Shown: in pieces, positions 8,511 to 17,648 of the stretch
Position numbering within the stretch: the first letter of the stretch is position 1
How the letters are laid out: the number at the start of each line of letters is the position of its first letter
Assembly: GCA_902363455.1 (NCBI GenBank)
Contig: CABJAC010000001.1
Coordinates: forward strand, 620,001 to 684,000
Origin: Caryophanales bacterium
GTDB taxonomy: Bacteria > Bacillota > Bacilli > Exiguobacteriales > Exiguobacteriaceae
Direction: 5' to 3'
DNA: 64,000 bases
Notes under the pieces: model-generated
Database searches by the model: none
The model's input: the letters and a program-made list of their open reading frames with translations, nothing else
What the model was told of the DNA's origin: nothing
Translations under genes and position numbers: made by a program

Positions 8511-9659
8511 TGAAGAAGCTAAAATGCGTTCGGCTTCTTGTTTAAGATTCAGTCCTGCGTTCATATCTCGGTCGTGATGGATCCCGCAACTCGGGCATGT
8601 CCATTCACGCAAGCCGAGATGTTTCACGTCTTTGTGTTGATGTCCGCAACTGGAGCACAGTTGACTGGAAGCGAAGGTCTTGCCGACTTTCACTACGGTC
8701 TTCCCGTACCAGTCCGCCTTGTACTCCAGCATGTGGAAGAACGCCGACCAACTGACGTCCGAGATGGACTTGCTCAACTTGCGATTCCTCTGCATGTTCT
8801 TCACCTGCAAGGTCTCGATCCCGATGACGTCGTGGTTTTGGACGATCTCGGTCGATACCTTGTGCAGGAAGTCGGTGCGCTTGTTGGCGATCTTCTCGTG
8901 GATACGGGCGACCTTCCGCTTTTGCTTCTGATAATTCTTAGACTCGGAAAGCTTCACTTTCTTATTCAATGCGATGAGCTGACGGTGGGAGAGCTTGCGC
9001 TGTTCACGCGCCAGTTTCTTCTCAAGCGAACGGAAGTAACGGTCGTTCTTGTAAATCGTACCATCCGACAGGATAGCGAAGTTCTTGAGTCCGACATCGA
9101 CGCCGACGGATGAACCGGTCTTCGGCAGTTCGTGGATTTCCTGCTCGACGAGCAGGGAGACGAAATATTTCCCTGAAGCGTTACGTCGAATCGTGGCGTT
9201 CAAGATACGACCTGTGATTTGTTTTGAATGAGCGAAACGTACCCATTTCAACTTCGGAAGTTTGAGCTTGTTTCCAACGATTGACACTTCAGGAAGCTGA
9301 TTTTTACCTTGGATGTTGGTCTTGTACGACTGGACGGGATGGCGCTTCGACTTAAATCGAGGACGTTTGTTCTGCTTGTTGAAGAAACGGTCAAACGCAT
9401 CAGCAAGATGTTTGACGCTGATCTGAACAGATGTGCTATCGACTTCCTTCAACCAGTCAAACTCCTGCTTCAACAAAGGAATTTCTTTAGAACAAGAACC
9501 GTAGGACAGTCCTTTTCCAGTGGTTTTGTACATTTCATCCCACTTCGCCAAGAAGTGGTTAAAAACGAAGCGCGAACAACCGATCGTCTTCGCGATCAGG
9601 ATTTCCTGCTCTTTTGTAGGGTAGATTCTGAATTTGTAGGCCTTGTGCTTCGACACCAT
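8484..9659 (-). CDS. tnpB: RNA-guided endonuclease TnpB (OrfB, IS200/IS605 family)
   Basis: The 391-residue protein is a complete TnpB. It opens with the usual [14 protein letters not shown], and the RuvC nuclease triad looks intact: [15 protein letters not shown] (Asp), [11 protein letters not shown] (Glu) and [11 protein letters not shown] (Asp). The zinc finger CSSCGHQH...WTCPSCG lies just before the last Asp. TnpB uses the right-end RNA to cut DNA matching the guide next to a short motif and helps the element survive excision. The ATG follows AAGGAGGTGAAAA. There is no frameshift, so it may be active. A long + strand ORF opposite it is only a shadow. Confidence 0.93.
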   Translation of the reverse strand: MVSKHKAYKFRIYPTKEQEILIAKTIGCSRFVFNHFLAKWDEMYKTTGKGLSYGSCSKEIPLLKQEFDWLKEVDSTSVQISVKHLADAFDRFFNKQNKRPRFKSKRHPVQSYKTNIQGKNQLPEVSIVGNKLKLPKLKWVRFAHSKQITGRILNATIRRNASGKYFVSLLVEQEIHELPKTGSSVGVDVGLKNFAILSDGTIYKNDRYFRSLEKKLAREQRKLSHRQLIALNKKVKLSESKNYQKQKRKVARIHEKIANKRTDFLHKVSTEIVQNHDVIGIETLQVKNMQRNRKLSKSISDVSWSAFFHMLEYKADWYGKTVVKVGKTFASSQLCSSCGHQHKDVKHLGLREWTCPSCGIHHDRDMNAGLNLKQEAERILASSTVGTTGLA

Positions 9660-9700
9660 TTTTCACCTCCTTCAAAGGAACTATACCCGAAAGGCAGACT

Positions 9701-9751
9701 GGCGATTCATCTCCCACTTTCACTTCGTTTAGAAGTGGGAGTATTATCGCC
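9701..9751. repeat. Left-end imperfect hairpin of the TnpB element
   Basis: GGCGAT (9701-9706) pairs with ATCGCC (9746-9751), and inside this CTCCCACTT (9711-9719) pairs with AAGTGGGAG (9733-9741). It lies just upstream of tnpB and resembles the right-end hairpin, as expected for a TnpA-recognised left end. Confidence 0.75.
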
Positions 9752-9781
9752 TAATTTTGAAAAAAGGAGAGAACATACACC

Positions 9782-11251
9782 ATGAATCGTCCATACAAAC
9801 ACTTGTCAGAATTAATTGCCTTATTTCAGCTTACATGTGAGGAAGACCCGATTGTTATGAGCATTGAGACAGACTCACGCCAAGTGACGACAGGCAGTTT
9901 ATTTATTTGTGTCCGGGGTTATACGGTTGACGGACATCAGTATGCGCAAGAAGCAGCTGGCAACGGGGCGGCAGCCATTTTAGCGGAAGAACGGATTGAA
10001 GGACTCACCATTCCGGTAATTGTCTTACCGGATACGAAACACGCTGCGGGAAAAGTGGCAGATTTATTTTACGATCACCCGAGTCAAAAGCTTCGGGTAT
10101 ATGGAATTACAGGTACGAATGGAAAAACAACGACCACCAAACTAACGTATGACTTGTTTCGTTCAGCCGGTCACCGTGCCGGAATGATCAGTACAGTAGG
10201 AGCAATGATTGACGGAGAGATGATCGATACACCGAATACAACACCGGAAGCGGTCATTTTACACCGCATACTTTATCAGATGGTAGAGCGTGGAGTAACG
10301 GATTGTGTGCTTGAAGTATCGTCGCATGCCTTGATGGAAGGAAGAATAGAAGGAGTCCGATTGTATGCTGCGGCATTTACGAACTTGACGCATGATCATT
10401 TGGATTATCATGCGTCGATGGAAGAATATGCGAATGCGAAATCCTTGTTGTTTAAACAAGTCGCAGTGAGCGGAGGTCAGGCTGTCGTCCTAAATGAGGT
10501 GGATGAAACAAGCCGAATCATGGCACATGCAGCAAAGGGAGTACCTGTCATTTGGTATGCGACAAAAGCAGATTCATCAGCCCGAGTTACAGTAGAGTGG
10601 AAAGAAGAGACGGTTTCTGTCCAACTCGACGGGACGATCACGGAAGTTCCCGTTTTTTTACTCGGAGACTTCAATGCGGCTAATCTGGCGGCGGCAATCG
10701 GTTTACTGAAAGCAGGTGAGGTCAATATGTACCGCCTGATCCAACATATCCCCGAGCTTCGTTTACCGAAAGGACGTTTGGAACGTGTACCGTTTGAAGG
10801 ATGCGAGGTGTATATCGATTATGCCCACACGCCGGATGGTTTAGAGAAATGTTTGAAGGCATTGTCTGTTCCAGATGAACCGTTATATATGGTTTTAAGC
10901 GCGGCGGGAGAACGTGATCGTTCGAAACGAAGTGCGATGGGACAAATCGCAAGTCAATATTGCGAAGGAATCATTGTCACCGTTCATGATCCAAGAAGGG
11001 AAAATCCGAAACAAATCATTGCGGAATTGATTGCTGAGATTGCGCCGCGAAAAATCATCACCTGTCATGAAACACGAAAAGAAGCTTTGCAGATTGCAGC
11101 AAAAATTGCCTTGACCGGAAAGCGGATCGTCATCGTTGGTAAAGGACACGAGCGGTTTGAACGGATTGGAATGCAAGATATCCCGTTTGATGAGATGGAG
11201 ATTTTGACGGAAGAATTAGGACGGCTGTCCGGTCATGAGTCTGCCATGTAA
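9782..11251 (+). CDS. murE: UDP-MurNAc-tripeptide synthetase (MurE-type Mur ligase)
   Basis: The 489-residue product has the three Mur ligase domains: an N-terminal UDP-binding part with SIETDSRQVTTGSLF, the ATPase centre GITGTNGKTTTT near residue 115 with the carbamylated-Lys segment NAKSLLF near 222, and a C-terminal ligand domain. It adds the third amino acid to UDP-MurNAc-Ala-Glu in cell-wall synthesis. Where meso-Dap enzymes have DNPR, this reads HDPR (in VHDPRRENP), so the added residue may not be Dap. Lysine would fit Exiguobacterium, whose wall is reported to contain L-Lys. The gene lies alone, just behind the TnpB element, with RBS AAGGAGAG. Confidence 0.88.
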   Translation: MNRPYKHLSELIALFQLTCEEDPIVMSIETDSRQVTTGSLFICVRGYTVDGHQYAQEAAGNGAAAILAEERIEGLTIPVIVLPDTKHAAGKVADLFYDHPSQKLRVYGITGTNGKTTTTKLTYDLFRSAGHRAGMISTVGAMIDGEMIDTPNTTPEAVILHRILYQMVERGVTDCVLEVSSHALMEGRIEGVRLYAAAFTNLTHDHLDYHASMEEYANAKSLLFKQVAVSGGQAVVLNEVDETSRIMAHAAKGVPVIWYATKADSSARVTVEWKEETVSVQLDGTITEVPVFLLGDFNAANLAAAIGLLKAGEVNMYRLIQHIPELRLPKGRLERVPFEGCEVYIDYAHTPDGLEKCLKALSVPDEPLYMVLSAAGERDRSKRSAMGQIASQYCEGIIVTVHDPRRENPKQIIAELIAEIAPRKIITCHETRKEALQIAAKIALTGKRIVIVGKGHERFERIGMQDIPFDEMEILTEELGRLSGHESAM

Positions 11252-11253
11252 AA

Positions 11254-11286
11254 AACCGACCATATTTGAAATCATGGTCGGTTCCG
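11254..11286. terminator. Convergent terminator between murE and rnhC
   Basis: AACCGACCAT (11254-11263) pairs with ATGGTCGGTT (11274-11283), with A- and T-rich flanks. The rnhC stop codon lies inside the hairpin, so both convergent genes share it. Confidence 0.8.
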
Positions 11287-12192
11287 TTTTTCGGCTAAAG
11301 CCTGTGCTTTTTTAGTGTTGGCGAAATGAAATTTCGTCCATTGTTGCAGGCGTTCTGCTCCATAGCGGAGTAAAAGTGAAGCAGCGACTTGGTCTACTTT
11401 CGCACCAGCACCTTTTGGAATTTCAGTTCCGGTCTGTCGGCTGAGCTGATCCATTTCTTTTAAAAAGATGGCACGAGCTAAAATCGAGGCGGCTGCGACA
11501 GCGACGTGTAATCCTTCTGCCTTTGTGGAAAAATAAACGTTATCTTTGACCTGTCTGGCTTCTCCGGACAGATGTTTATAGTACGTTGTTTTTTCAGCAA
11601 ACTGATCAATCAATATGGCTTGAGGTGGTGTATCCAGTTGATCGAGCAGACCGTTCAGTGCCGAGTTGTGAAGCAAAGCCGTCATCTTACCTTGTGTCAT
11701 CGTCCGCTGCATCCGGTTGTACTCCGGATTGTGCAGGATCCGATATTCATATGGAACGACATTGTGCAGGTCACGGGCAATGTTCCGGATTTCCGGATCG
11801 GAGACGTTCTTGGAATCACGGACACCGAGTTCACGAAGTAGTTCGATTTTTGATTGATCGACGTACGCGGCAACGACGACTAACGGACCAAAGAAATCGC
11901 CTTTCCCGACTTCATCACTTCCGACAACTGACCAGGAAGAAAAGTCCGCAGGCAGAGAATTGCTTGCTGTCGAAGGTGCCTTTTTGGCAGCAGGAGTACC
12001 ATACCGGGCAGCAATAGATTCGGCTGCCTGTCCTTGAAACGTAACTTTTCCCGAGTTGTAGACGGTTAAAATACATCCTGTCGTCCGGGCGGCGAAACGG
12101 GCATAAGGTGGAGGGGATATTCCTTGTTGCGCGAAATCGGATATCACGGTTTCTTGTTTTTCTTTTGTTAACTTTAATACGACGGTTCCCAT
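11272..12192 (-). CDS. rnhC: Ribonuclease HIII
   Basis: The 306-residue product has the N-terminal TBP-like substrate-binding domain of RNase HIII and then the RNase H fold opening with GSDEVGKGDFFGPLVV, which carries the first catalytic Asp and the Glu of the DEDE set; IDQF and the SILAR segment follow. It cuts RNA strands in RNA-DNA hybrids and helps remove primers and R-loops. I chose the ATG at 12192 because AAAGGGTGA lies just upstream; a longer form from 12219 has no such site. The rnhC-zapA divergent order is as in B. subtilis. Confidence 0.95.
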   Translation of the reverse strand: MGTVVLKLTKEKQETVISDFAQQGISPPPYARFAARTTGCILTVYNSGKVTFQGQAAESIAARYGTPAAKKAPSTASNSLPADFSSWSVVGSDEVGKGDFFGPLVVVAAYVDQSKIELLRELGVRDSKNVSDPEIRNIARDLHNVVPYEYRILHNPEYNRMQRTMTQGKMTALLHNSALNGLLDQLDTPPQAILIDQFAEKTTYYKHLSGEARQVKDNVYFSTKAEGLHVAVAAASILARAIFLKEMDQLSRQTGTEIPKGAGAKVDQVAASLLLRYGAERLQQWTKFHFANTKKAQALAEKRNRP

Positions 12193-12309
12193 AACGATCA
12201 CCCTTTCAAAAATAAGCATACCATCCTTAAGACGGATGGTGGACTTCTTTTCCTATTTCAAAAATGATGGTACTATATGAAAGAAGCAAAGTATGAGGAG
12301 GACAGAAAA

Positions 12310-12546
12310 ATGGCTGATTCAGAAGGGTTGAACCGGACGACGATTCATATCGCAGGGAATGATTATACGATTGTCGGAACGGAGTCACCTGAACATGTAC
12401 GCGAAGTGGGTCTCCTCGTGGATACAAAAATTCGTGAAATCAGAGACCAGGCACCACAACTTGATGTTCGTCAAATTGCTGTCTTAGCAGCTCTCAATAT
12501 CGGTAGTGATTATGTGAAAATCAAAAAGAATTTGGGTGAATTGTAA
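12310..12546 (+). CDS. zapA: Cell division protein ZapA
   Basis: The 78-residue product has the ZapA pattern: an N-terminal beta part with IHIAGNDYTIVGTE, followed by a long helix (LDVRQIAVLAALNIGSDY) that forms the antiparallel coiled-coil tetramer. ZapA bundles FtsZ filaments at the division ring. The ATG at 12310 is 8 nt after GGAGG (12297-12301); an upstream in-frame ATG at 12277 lacks a site. It is the first gene of an operon with the CvpA protein 2 bp downstream, as in B. subtilis zapA-yshB. Confidence 0.92.
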   Translation: MADSEGLNRTTIHIAGNDYTIVGTESPEHVREVGLLVDTKIREIRDQAPQLDVRQIAVLAALNIGSDYVKIKKNLGEL

Positions 12547-12548
12547 AC

Positions 12549-13097
12549 ATGATTTCTTTCGTAATTTTGTTGTTTTTGGCTTTAGGCACGATGACGGGTG
12601 TTCGTCGTGGAGTGATTTTGCAGGCAGGACATTTGTTGAGCCTGATTATCTCCTTTATCATTGCCTTGTCATTTTACGATGAGCTGGCTGAAAAATTTAA
12701 ACTATGGGTTCCCTATCCCTCGACACTGGATGATGCCGGGATTGATTTGACGATGTTTTCAATTCCGAGTTCAGTTGGGTTAGACGAGGTGTTTTATAAA
12801 GCTTTTTGGTTCATCGTCCTGTTTTTTGCGACGAAAATCATCTTGTCGATCATTCTTGCAATGTTTGATTCACTGACGAACATCCCGATCTTGAAGCAAG
12901 TGAAAGGACTGTTAGGTGGAGTATTCGGATTCATCGAGATGTACATTTTCATCTTCCTGCTCCTATTCTTGGCAGCCTTTGCACCGATTCAGTCGATTCA
13001 AGATGCCATTGCCGACTCGAGTTTGGCCTCGTTCATGATTCAGCACACACCTGTGCTCGCAGATTGGTTGATGCAAAAAGTTGGTTTGATAAAATAA
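12549..13097 (+). CDS. CvpA family membrane protein (YshB-like)
   Basis: The 182-residue product has four predicted membrane helices, two in the first 45 residues (FVILLFLALGTMTGVRRG opens it) and two between about 80 and 145. The TGVRRG turn after TM1 is characteristic of CvpA/YshB proteins. The family was first linked to colicin V production and in other bacteria to envelope stress; the molecular role is not settled. It follows zapA after 2 bp and is closed by a terminator before polX. Confidence 0.85.
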   Translation: MISFVILLFLALGTMTGVRRGVILQAGHLLSLIISFIIALSFYDELAEKFKLWVPYPSTLDDAGIDLTMFSIPSSVGLDEVFYKAFWFIVLFFATKIILSIILAMFDSLTNIPILKQVKGLLGGVFGFIEMYIFIFLLLFLAAFAPIQSIQDAIADSSLASFMIQHTPVLADWLMQKVGLIK

Positions 13098-13100
13098 CGT

Positions 13101-13126
13101 GCTCCCGTTGAATGGGAGCTTTTTTT
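13101..13126 (+). terminator. Terminator after cvpA
   Basis: GCTCCC (13101-13106) pairs with GGGAGC (13114-13119), with seven T directly after. The polX ribosome-binding site follows at once, so read-through may still feed polX. Confidence 0.8.
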
Positions 13127-13142
13127 GAGGGGAGAATTGAAC

Positions 13143-14858
13143 ATGCGGACAACACAAGATGCGATTCGACATTTAGAGCGAATCTCGGTATATCTCGAAG
13201 TAAAAGGGGAAAATCCGTTTAAAATCAATGCGTTTCGTAAGGCTGCCGGTATATTGGAGGCGGCGGAGCTTGATTTTATGGAAATCGATGATTTCACAGC
13301 GATGAAAGGGATCGGAAAAGGAACGGCCACTGTACTTGAGGAATTTCGTGATACCGGTACGAGTACGGCATTGACGGAACTTGAGCAGCAAGTACCGGAA
13401 GGATTGATTGCCCTGTTGAAGATACCGGGACTCGGCGGCAAGAAGTTGGCGAAATTACATGAAGTCGGTGTCATTGATGCCGATTCCTTTGCTGAAAAAT
13501 TGGCAGACGGCACAGTAGAAGCAATGCCCGGTTTTGGTAAAAAGACGGTTGAAAAATACAGTAAAGCACTGGAAACGTTTGAAACACGACCAGAACGATT
13601 ACCGTACGGTGTCATGCGTAAAAGTGTCAGTGAATTGAAGCAAACACTAGCCGGTATCGAGCAAATCATCCGCTTTGAAGTCGGAGGAAGTTTCCGGCGG
13701 GCGGAAGAAACGTGTAAGGATCTCGACTTCATCATCTCGACGGATCAGCCAAAAGAGGTGAAGGCACGTTTACTTGAAATCGAACAGATTGATGAGATCA
13801 TTGCGGCCGGTGAGACGAAAGTGTCGATTGTCCTCAAGCGGGACGATGCGTATATCGCGGTTGATTTCCGACTAGTCGATGATTTGGCATTTGCTTCGAC
13901 GTTACACCACTTTACGGGGTCAAAAGATCATAATGTCCGGATGCGGCAACTGGCGAAAGAACGTGGCGAAAGCATCTCGGAGTATGGTGTCGAAACGAAG
14001 GACGGTCTGTTCCAACCCAAAACGGAACAAGACTTGTTTGCCCGCTATGATTTGCCCTTCATCCCGCCGGAACTTCGGGCAGGACGCTTGGAATTTGAAG
14101 CAGATTTAGATACGCTGATTCAAGAGACGGATATTAAAGCTGATGTTCACATGCATACCACGTGGTCGGACGGTACGTTGTCCGTCGATGAGTTAGTGGA
14201 TGCTTGTGCAGCACGGGGATATTCCTGGATGGCCATTACCGATCACAGTAAATATATGAAATTCGTCAATGGATTAACGGAAGAACGACTGCGGAAACAA
14301 CGTGTTGAAATTGAAGCAGCACGTCAAAAGCATCCGGAAATGACGATTTTATGCGGCGTTGAGATGGATATTTTACCGGACGGCTCACTGGATTATGACG
14401 ATGCTTTTTTACAGGAGATGGACTACGTCATCGCCTCGATTCATTCCAAATTTGATCAGACGGAAGATGAGATCATGCAACGTCTTGAAAATGCCTGTCG
14501 GAATCCGTACGTTTCGTTGATTGCTCATCCGACCGGCCGGATTATCGGGCGCCGGGAGGGCTATGCAGTCAACATTGATCGACTGGTCGAGCTCGCGGCT
14601 GAAACCGGAACGGCATTGGAACTGAATGCGAATCCCGGACGTTTTGATTTAACCGCCTCGTCGCTCGCAAAAGCGAAGGCAGCTGGTGTCAAACTCATGA
14701 TCAATACCGATACCCATCGTCCAGAAATGTTAGAAGATATGAAACTTGGTGTCCTTCATGCCCGTAAAGCATACTTGGAGCCATCCGATGTCATCAATAC
14801 GTGGACAGCAGAAGAAGCGCGTGCTTTTTTTGATCGAAAACGTTTAGGAGTGAAGTAA
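13143..14858 (+). CDS. polX: DNA polymerase/3'-5' exonuclease PolX
   Basis: The 571-residue product joins an N-terminal X-family polymerase (about 1-315) to a C-terminal PHP exonuclease (about 335-571). Visible motifs are helix-hairpin-helix repeats MKGIGKGTA and IPGLGGKKLAKL, the nucleotidyltransferase GSFRRAEETCKDLDFI with its Asp pair, and the PHP metal site DVHMHTTWSDGTLS, with further His and Asp residues in AITDHSKY and NTDTHRP. It fills gaps and trims 3' ends in base excision repair. ATG 13143 is preceded by GAGGGGAGA. It is 3' adjacent to mutS2, as in B. subtilis. Confidence 0.95.
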   Translation: MRTTQDAIRHLERISVYLEVKGENPFKINAFRKAAGILEAAELDFMEIDDFTAMKGIGKGTATVLEEFRDTGTSTALTELEQQVPEGLIALLKIPGLGGKKLAKLHEVGVIDADSFAEKLADGTVEAMPGFGKKTVEKYSKALETFETRPERLPYGVMRKSVSELKQTLAGIEQIIRFEVGGSFRRAEETCKDLDFIISTDQPKEVKARLLEIEQIDEIIAAGETKVSIVLKRDDAYIAVDFRLVDDLAFASTLHHFTGSKDHNVRMRQLAKERGESISEYGVETKDGLFQPKTEQDLFARYDLPFIPPELRAGRLEFEADLDTLIQETDIKADVHMHTTWSDGTLSVDELVDACAARGYSWMAITDHSKYMKFVNGLTEERLRKQRVEIEAARQKHPEMTILCGVEMDILPDGSLDYDDAFLQEMDYVIASIHSKFDQTEDEIMQRLENACRNPYVSLIAHPTGRIIGRREGYAVNIDRLVELAAETGTALELNANPGRFDLTASSLAKAKAAGVKLMINTDTHRPEMLEDMKLGVLHARKAYLEPSDVINTWTAEEARAFFDRKRLGVK

Positions 14859-17225
14859 ATGAATGCCAATGCACTGCGTGTATTAGAATACGATAAATTA
14901 AAAGAACTACTCGCCAAACAAACGGCGAGTTCACTCGGTGCCCAATTTGTGCGCAAGATGGAGCCGGCAGAAGATTTTGAACAAGTGAAAGCTTTGCTCG
15001 CTTTAACGAGAGAAGCAACTACGGTCTATCGACTGCGCGATCGTTATCCATTTGGCGGACTGACGGATGTCCGCAGTGAAGTGAAACGGGCGGAAATTGG
15101 CTCGGTCCTCTCGACAAGTGAGTTGCTTGCGGTTGCAGACGTCGTTTATTCCGGACGTCAAGTTAAAGCCTTTCAGGAACGTCTGCATGAAGATCACCCG
15201 GACCTACGGTTACCGGCACTGGACAGTAGAATTGAACAGATTACGAAACTTGTTGAAATCGAACAGGGAATTCGTCATGCCATCGATGATCAAGGGACGG
15301 TTCAAGACTCGGCAAGCGATAAACTTCGGACCTTACGGAGCCAACTCCGCTCACTTGAAGGGCAAGTTCGCTCGAAAATTGACGGCGTATTACGCAGTAA
15401 GTCAAAGATGTTGTCCGATGCCATCGTGACGATGCGGAATGACCGATATTGTGTACCGGTCAAACAAGAGTACCGTCAGGCATTTGGCGGAATCGTCCAT
15501 GACCAATCAGCGTCCGGTGCGACATTGTTCATCGAACCGCAAGCTGTCGTTGCGGCTAACAATGAAATTCAAGAAGCGCGTCTGAAAGAGCGGGCGGAAA
15601 TCGAACGGATTTTAGCCCAACTTTCGGCACTCGTCGGATCGGTTGGCGATTCGTTACGGATTAACGTCGATGTCTTGGCAGAACTGGACTTCATCATGGC
15701 GAAAGCCTTGTATGGTCATACGATTCGTGCCGTCGAACCACGCTTAAATGAAAACCGTCATGTCATTCTCAAAGAAGCCCGTCATCCATTCATTCCGGAT
15801 GACGAAGTTGTGCCGATCACGGTTTCGTTAGGCGGCGAGTTTACGTCGCTCGTCATTACGGGACCCAACACGGGGGGGAAAACCGTTACATTGAAAACAA
15901 TCGGTTTACTCCAGTTAATGGTCCAATCCGGCTTATATGTTCCGGCAGCGGACGAGACAGAGCTGAGTGTCTTTGATGCGATTTATGCGGATATTGGTGA
16001 CGAGCAATCGATTGAGCAAAACCTCTCGACGTTCAGTTCGCATATGACGAACATTGTTTCGATGATGGGAAAAATTGATTTCATGAGTCTTGTGCTGTTT
16101 GATGAGCTCGGAGCAGGAACGGATCCAACGGAAGGGGCGGCACTTGCAATCGCCATCTTGGACGAAGTCAAACGACGCGGTGCACGCGTTGCTGCAACGA
16201 CTCACTATTCGGAACTGAAGGCATACGGTTACAACCGGGAAGGTGTCGTCAACGCCTCGATGGAGTTTGATGTCGAGTCACTTAGTCCAACGTATCGCTT
16301 GCTGATTGGTGTACCGGGGCGCTCGAATGCCTTTGAAATTTCGAAACGACTTGGTTTAGAGGACCGCGTCATCGATGCGGCACGCGATCAAGTGGGAACA
16401 GACGCCCAGTCCGTTGAAACCATGATCGGACGACTGGAGGAAGCGAAACAACGGGCGGAATGCTTGGAGCGGGAATTGTTGCAAGAACAACAAAGCTTGT
16501 TGAAAGAACGGGAAGAGTTCGAACGGGAACAAGCTGAGATTCATCAAGAAAAAAATGAAATTTTAGCAAAAGCAGAAGAAAAGGCAGCACGTGCTGTCGA
16601 ACGGGCACAAAAAGAAGCGGAAGCTGTCATTAAGCGTCTGAAAGAATTGCGTGATGCGGGAGCTGTTAAAGAGCATGAACTGATTGAAGCCCGCAAGCAG
16701 CTAGAGCAAGCGAAACCTTCGTTACAAGATCAACGGATTGCTAAGGTCAAAGCAAAAACCAACCAGGCTCCGGTGTTCGCAAAAGGCGAAGAAGTAAAAG
16801 TGCTGACATTTAACCAAAAAGGATACATCATCAATCAAAATTCGAACGGTGAATACACGGTCCAAGTCGGTATCATGAAAGTAAACGTCAAGCCGGGGGA
16901 TCTGGCCAAAGTCGGTGAAGCCAAAGTGGCTTCGAAAATAAAAAAACGATCTGGTGGAACAAGTATCACGAAACAATCTGCTGCTTCAGCCGAACTGGAT
17001 TTACGTGGTGTCCGTGTCGAGGAAGGACTGGCGAAGCTCGACCGGTTCATGGATCAGGCTTTGCTGTCCAACTACGAACAGATTCGTGTCATCCATGGTC
17101 TTGGAACAGGAGCGATGCGTCAAGGAGTACAAGAATATCTACGTGGAAACCGTCATGTCAAAACCCATCGCTTAGGCGGTCAAGGGGAAGGCGGACATGG
17201 CGTGACGATCATCGAATTGAAATGA
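14859..17225 (+). CDS. mutS2: Endonuclease MutS2 (recombination suppressor / ribosome rescue factor)
   Basis: The 788-residue product has a MutS-like core without the mismatch-recognition domain, a Walker A GPNTGGKTVTLK near residue 333, Walker B/D-loop VLFDELGAGTDPTEGAALA near 413, a long charged coiled-coil (about 515-630), a KOW-like linker and a C-terminal Smr nuclease domain (ELDLRGVRVEEGL...IHGLGTGAMRQGV). MutS2 acts on branched DNA and, in B. subtilis, on collided ribosomes. The ATG follows the polX stop directly, with TAGGAGTGA as ribosome-binding site inside polX. Confidence 0.96.
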   Translation: MNANALRVLEYDKLKELLAKQTASSLGAQFVRKMEPAEDFEQVKALLALTREATTVYRLRDRYPFGGLTDVRSEVKRAEIGSVLSTSELLAVADVVYSGRQVKAFQERLHEDHPDLRLPALDSRIEQITKLVEIEQGIRHAIDDQGTVQDSASDKLRTLRSQLRSLEGQVRSKIDGVLRSKSKMLSDAIVTMRNDRYCVPVKQEYRQAFGGIVHDQSASGATLFIEPQAVVAANNEIQEARLKERAEIERILAQLSALVGSVGDSLRINVDVLAELDFIMAKALYGHTIRAVEPRLNENRHVILKEARHPFIPDDEVVPITVSLGGEFTSLVITGPNTGGKTVTLKTIGLLQLMVQSGLYVPAADETELSVFDAIYADIGDEQSIEQNLSTFSSHMTNIVSMMGKIDFMSLVLFDELGAGTDPTEGAALAIAILDEVKRRGARVAATTHYSELKAYGYNREGVVNASMEFDVESLSPTYRLLIGVPGRSNAFEISKRLGLEDRVIDAARDQVGTDAQSVETMIGRLEEAKQRAECLERELLQEQQSLLKEREEFEREQAEIHQEKNEILAKAEEKAARAVERAQKEAEAVIKRLKELRDAGAVKEHELIEARKQLEQAKPSLQDQRIAKVKAKTNQAPVFAKGEEVKVLTFNQKGYIINQNSNGEYTVQVGIMKVNVKPGDLAKVGEAKVASKIKKRSGGTSITKQSAASAELDLRGVRVEEGLAKLDRFMDQALLSNYEQIRVIHGLGTGAMRQGVQEYLRGNRHVKTHRLGGQGEGGHGVTIIELK

Positions 17226-17236
17226 GGCGCGGTTAG

Positions 17237-17644
17237 GTGAATATTTTTGAAAACGTCTATGTCTATACGACAGCTTTATATTCGGTTGCGGGGCTACTGA
17301 TCATCATGGGGCTGGCACTCTTTGAGTTGACAACCCGGTATCGGAACTGGGAACATATCAAGAGTGGAAACATCGCCGTTGCGCTTGCGACCGGCGGCAA
17401 GATCATTGGTCTGGCAAATATCGTTCATTTTGCCGTCCAAAGCGAACAACGTGTCGGCGCCATCTTTCTAGAAAGTGCGTTCGGATTTTTATTATTGATT
17501 TCGACTTATTGGATTTTTGAATTCTTAACTCCGAATCTTCCGGTCGACCGGGAGATCGAAAAAGGAAATATTGCTGTCGGCATCATTTCCTGTTCGTTAT
17601 CGATCGGGATGTCCTATGTGATTGGTTCAGCGTTAGTGGGGTGA
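17237..17644 (+). CDS. DUF350 family membrane protein (YshE-like)
   Basis: The 135-residue product has four membrane helices in two similar halves, each with a GNIAVA/GNIAVG turn (SGNIAVALATGGKI and KGNIAVGIISCSLS), the hallmark of the DUF350/UPF0719 family. Function is unknown. It starts at GTG 17237 with GAGGCG upstream, 11 bp after mutS2, where B. subtilis has yshE. A 27-codon ORF follows. Confidence 0.85.
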   Translation: MNIFENVYVYTTALYSVAGLLIIMGLALFELTTRYRNWEHIKSGNIAVALATGGKIIGLANIVHFAVQSEQRVGAIFLESAFGFLLLISTYWIFEFLTPNLPVDREIEKGNIAVGIISCSLSIGMSYVIGSALVG

Positions 17645-17648
17645 ACAG

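Larger units (their letters stand above)
8411..9755 (-). mobile_element. IS200/IS605-group element with tnpB only (IS1341-like)
   Basis: The unit consists of a left-end hairpin (9701-9751), an intact tnpB and a right end with hairpins (8421-8509). No Y1 transposase tnpA is present, so it would need a TnpA in trans to move. Both ends carry a similar subterminal hairpin: the left loop reads CTAAACGAAGTGA and the right CTAAGTGAAGCGT between complementary arms, the single-strand recognition structures expected for this group. It has no terminal inverted repeats or target duplication, as expected. The exact boundaries are estimates. Confidence 0.8.

Noticed and set aside
8538-9113. 191-codon + strand ORF opposite tnpB
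   Set aside because: It is the mirror frame of tnpB, has no ribosome-binding site, and its translation shows no recognisable domain.
12220-12240. ACCATCC/GGATGGT inverted repeat between rnhC and zapA as a regulator site
   Set aside because: It could be a weak hairpin or operator, but no promoter geometry or known consensus supports it.
13040-13735. 231-codon - strand ORF opposite cvpA end/polX
   Set aside because: Ser/Pro-rich shadow of polX, which has full catalytic motifs on the other strand.
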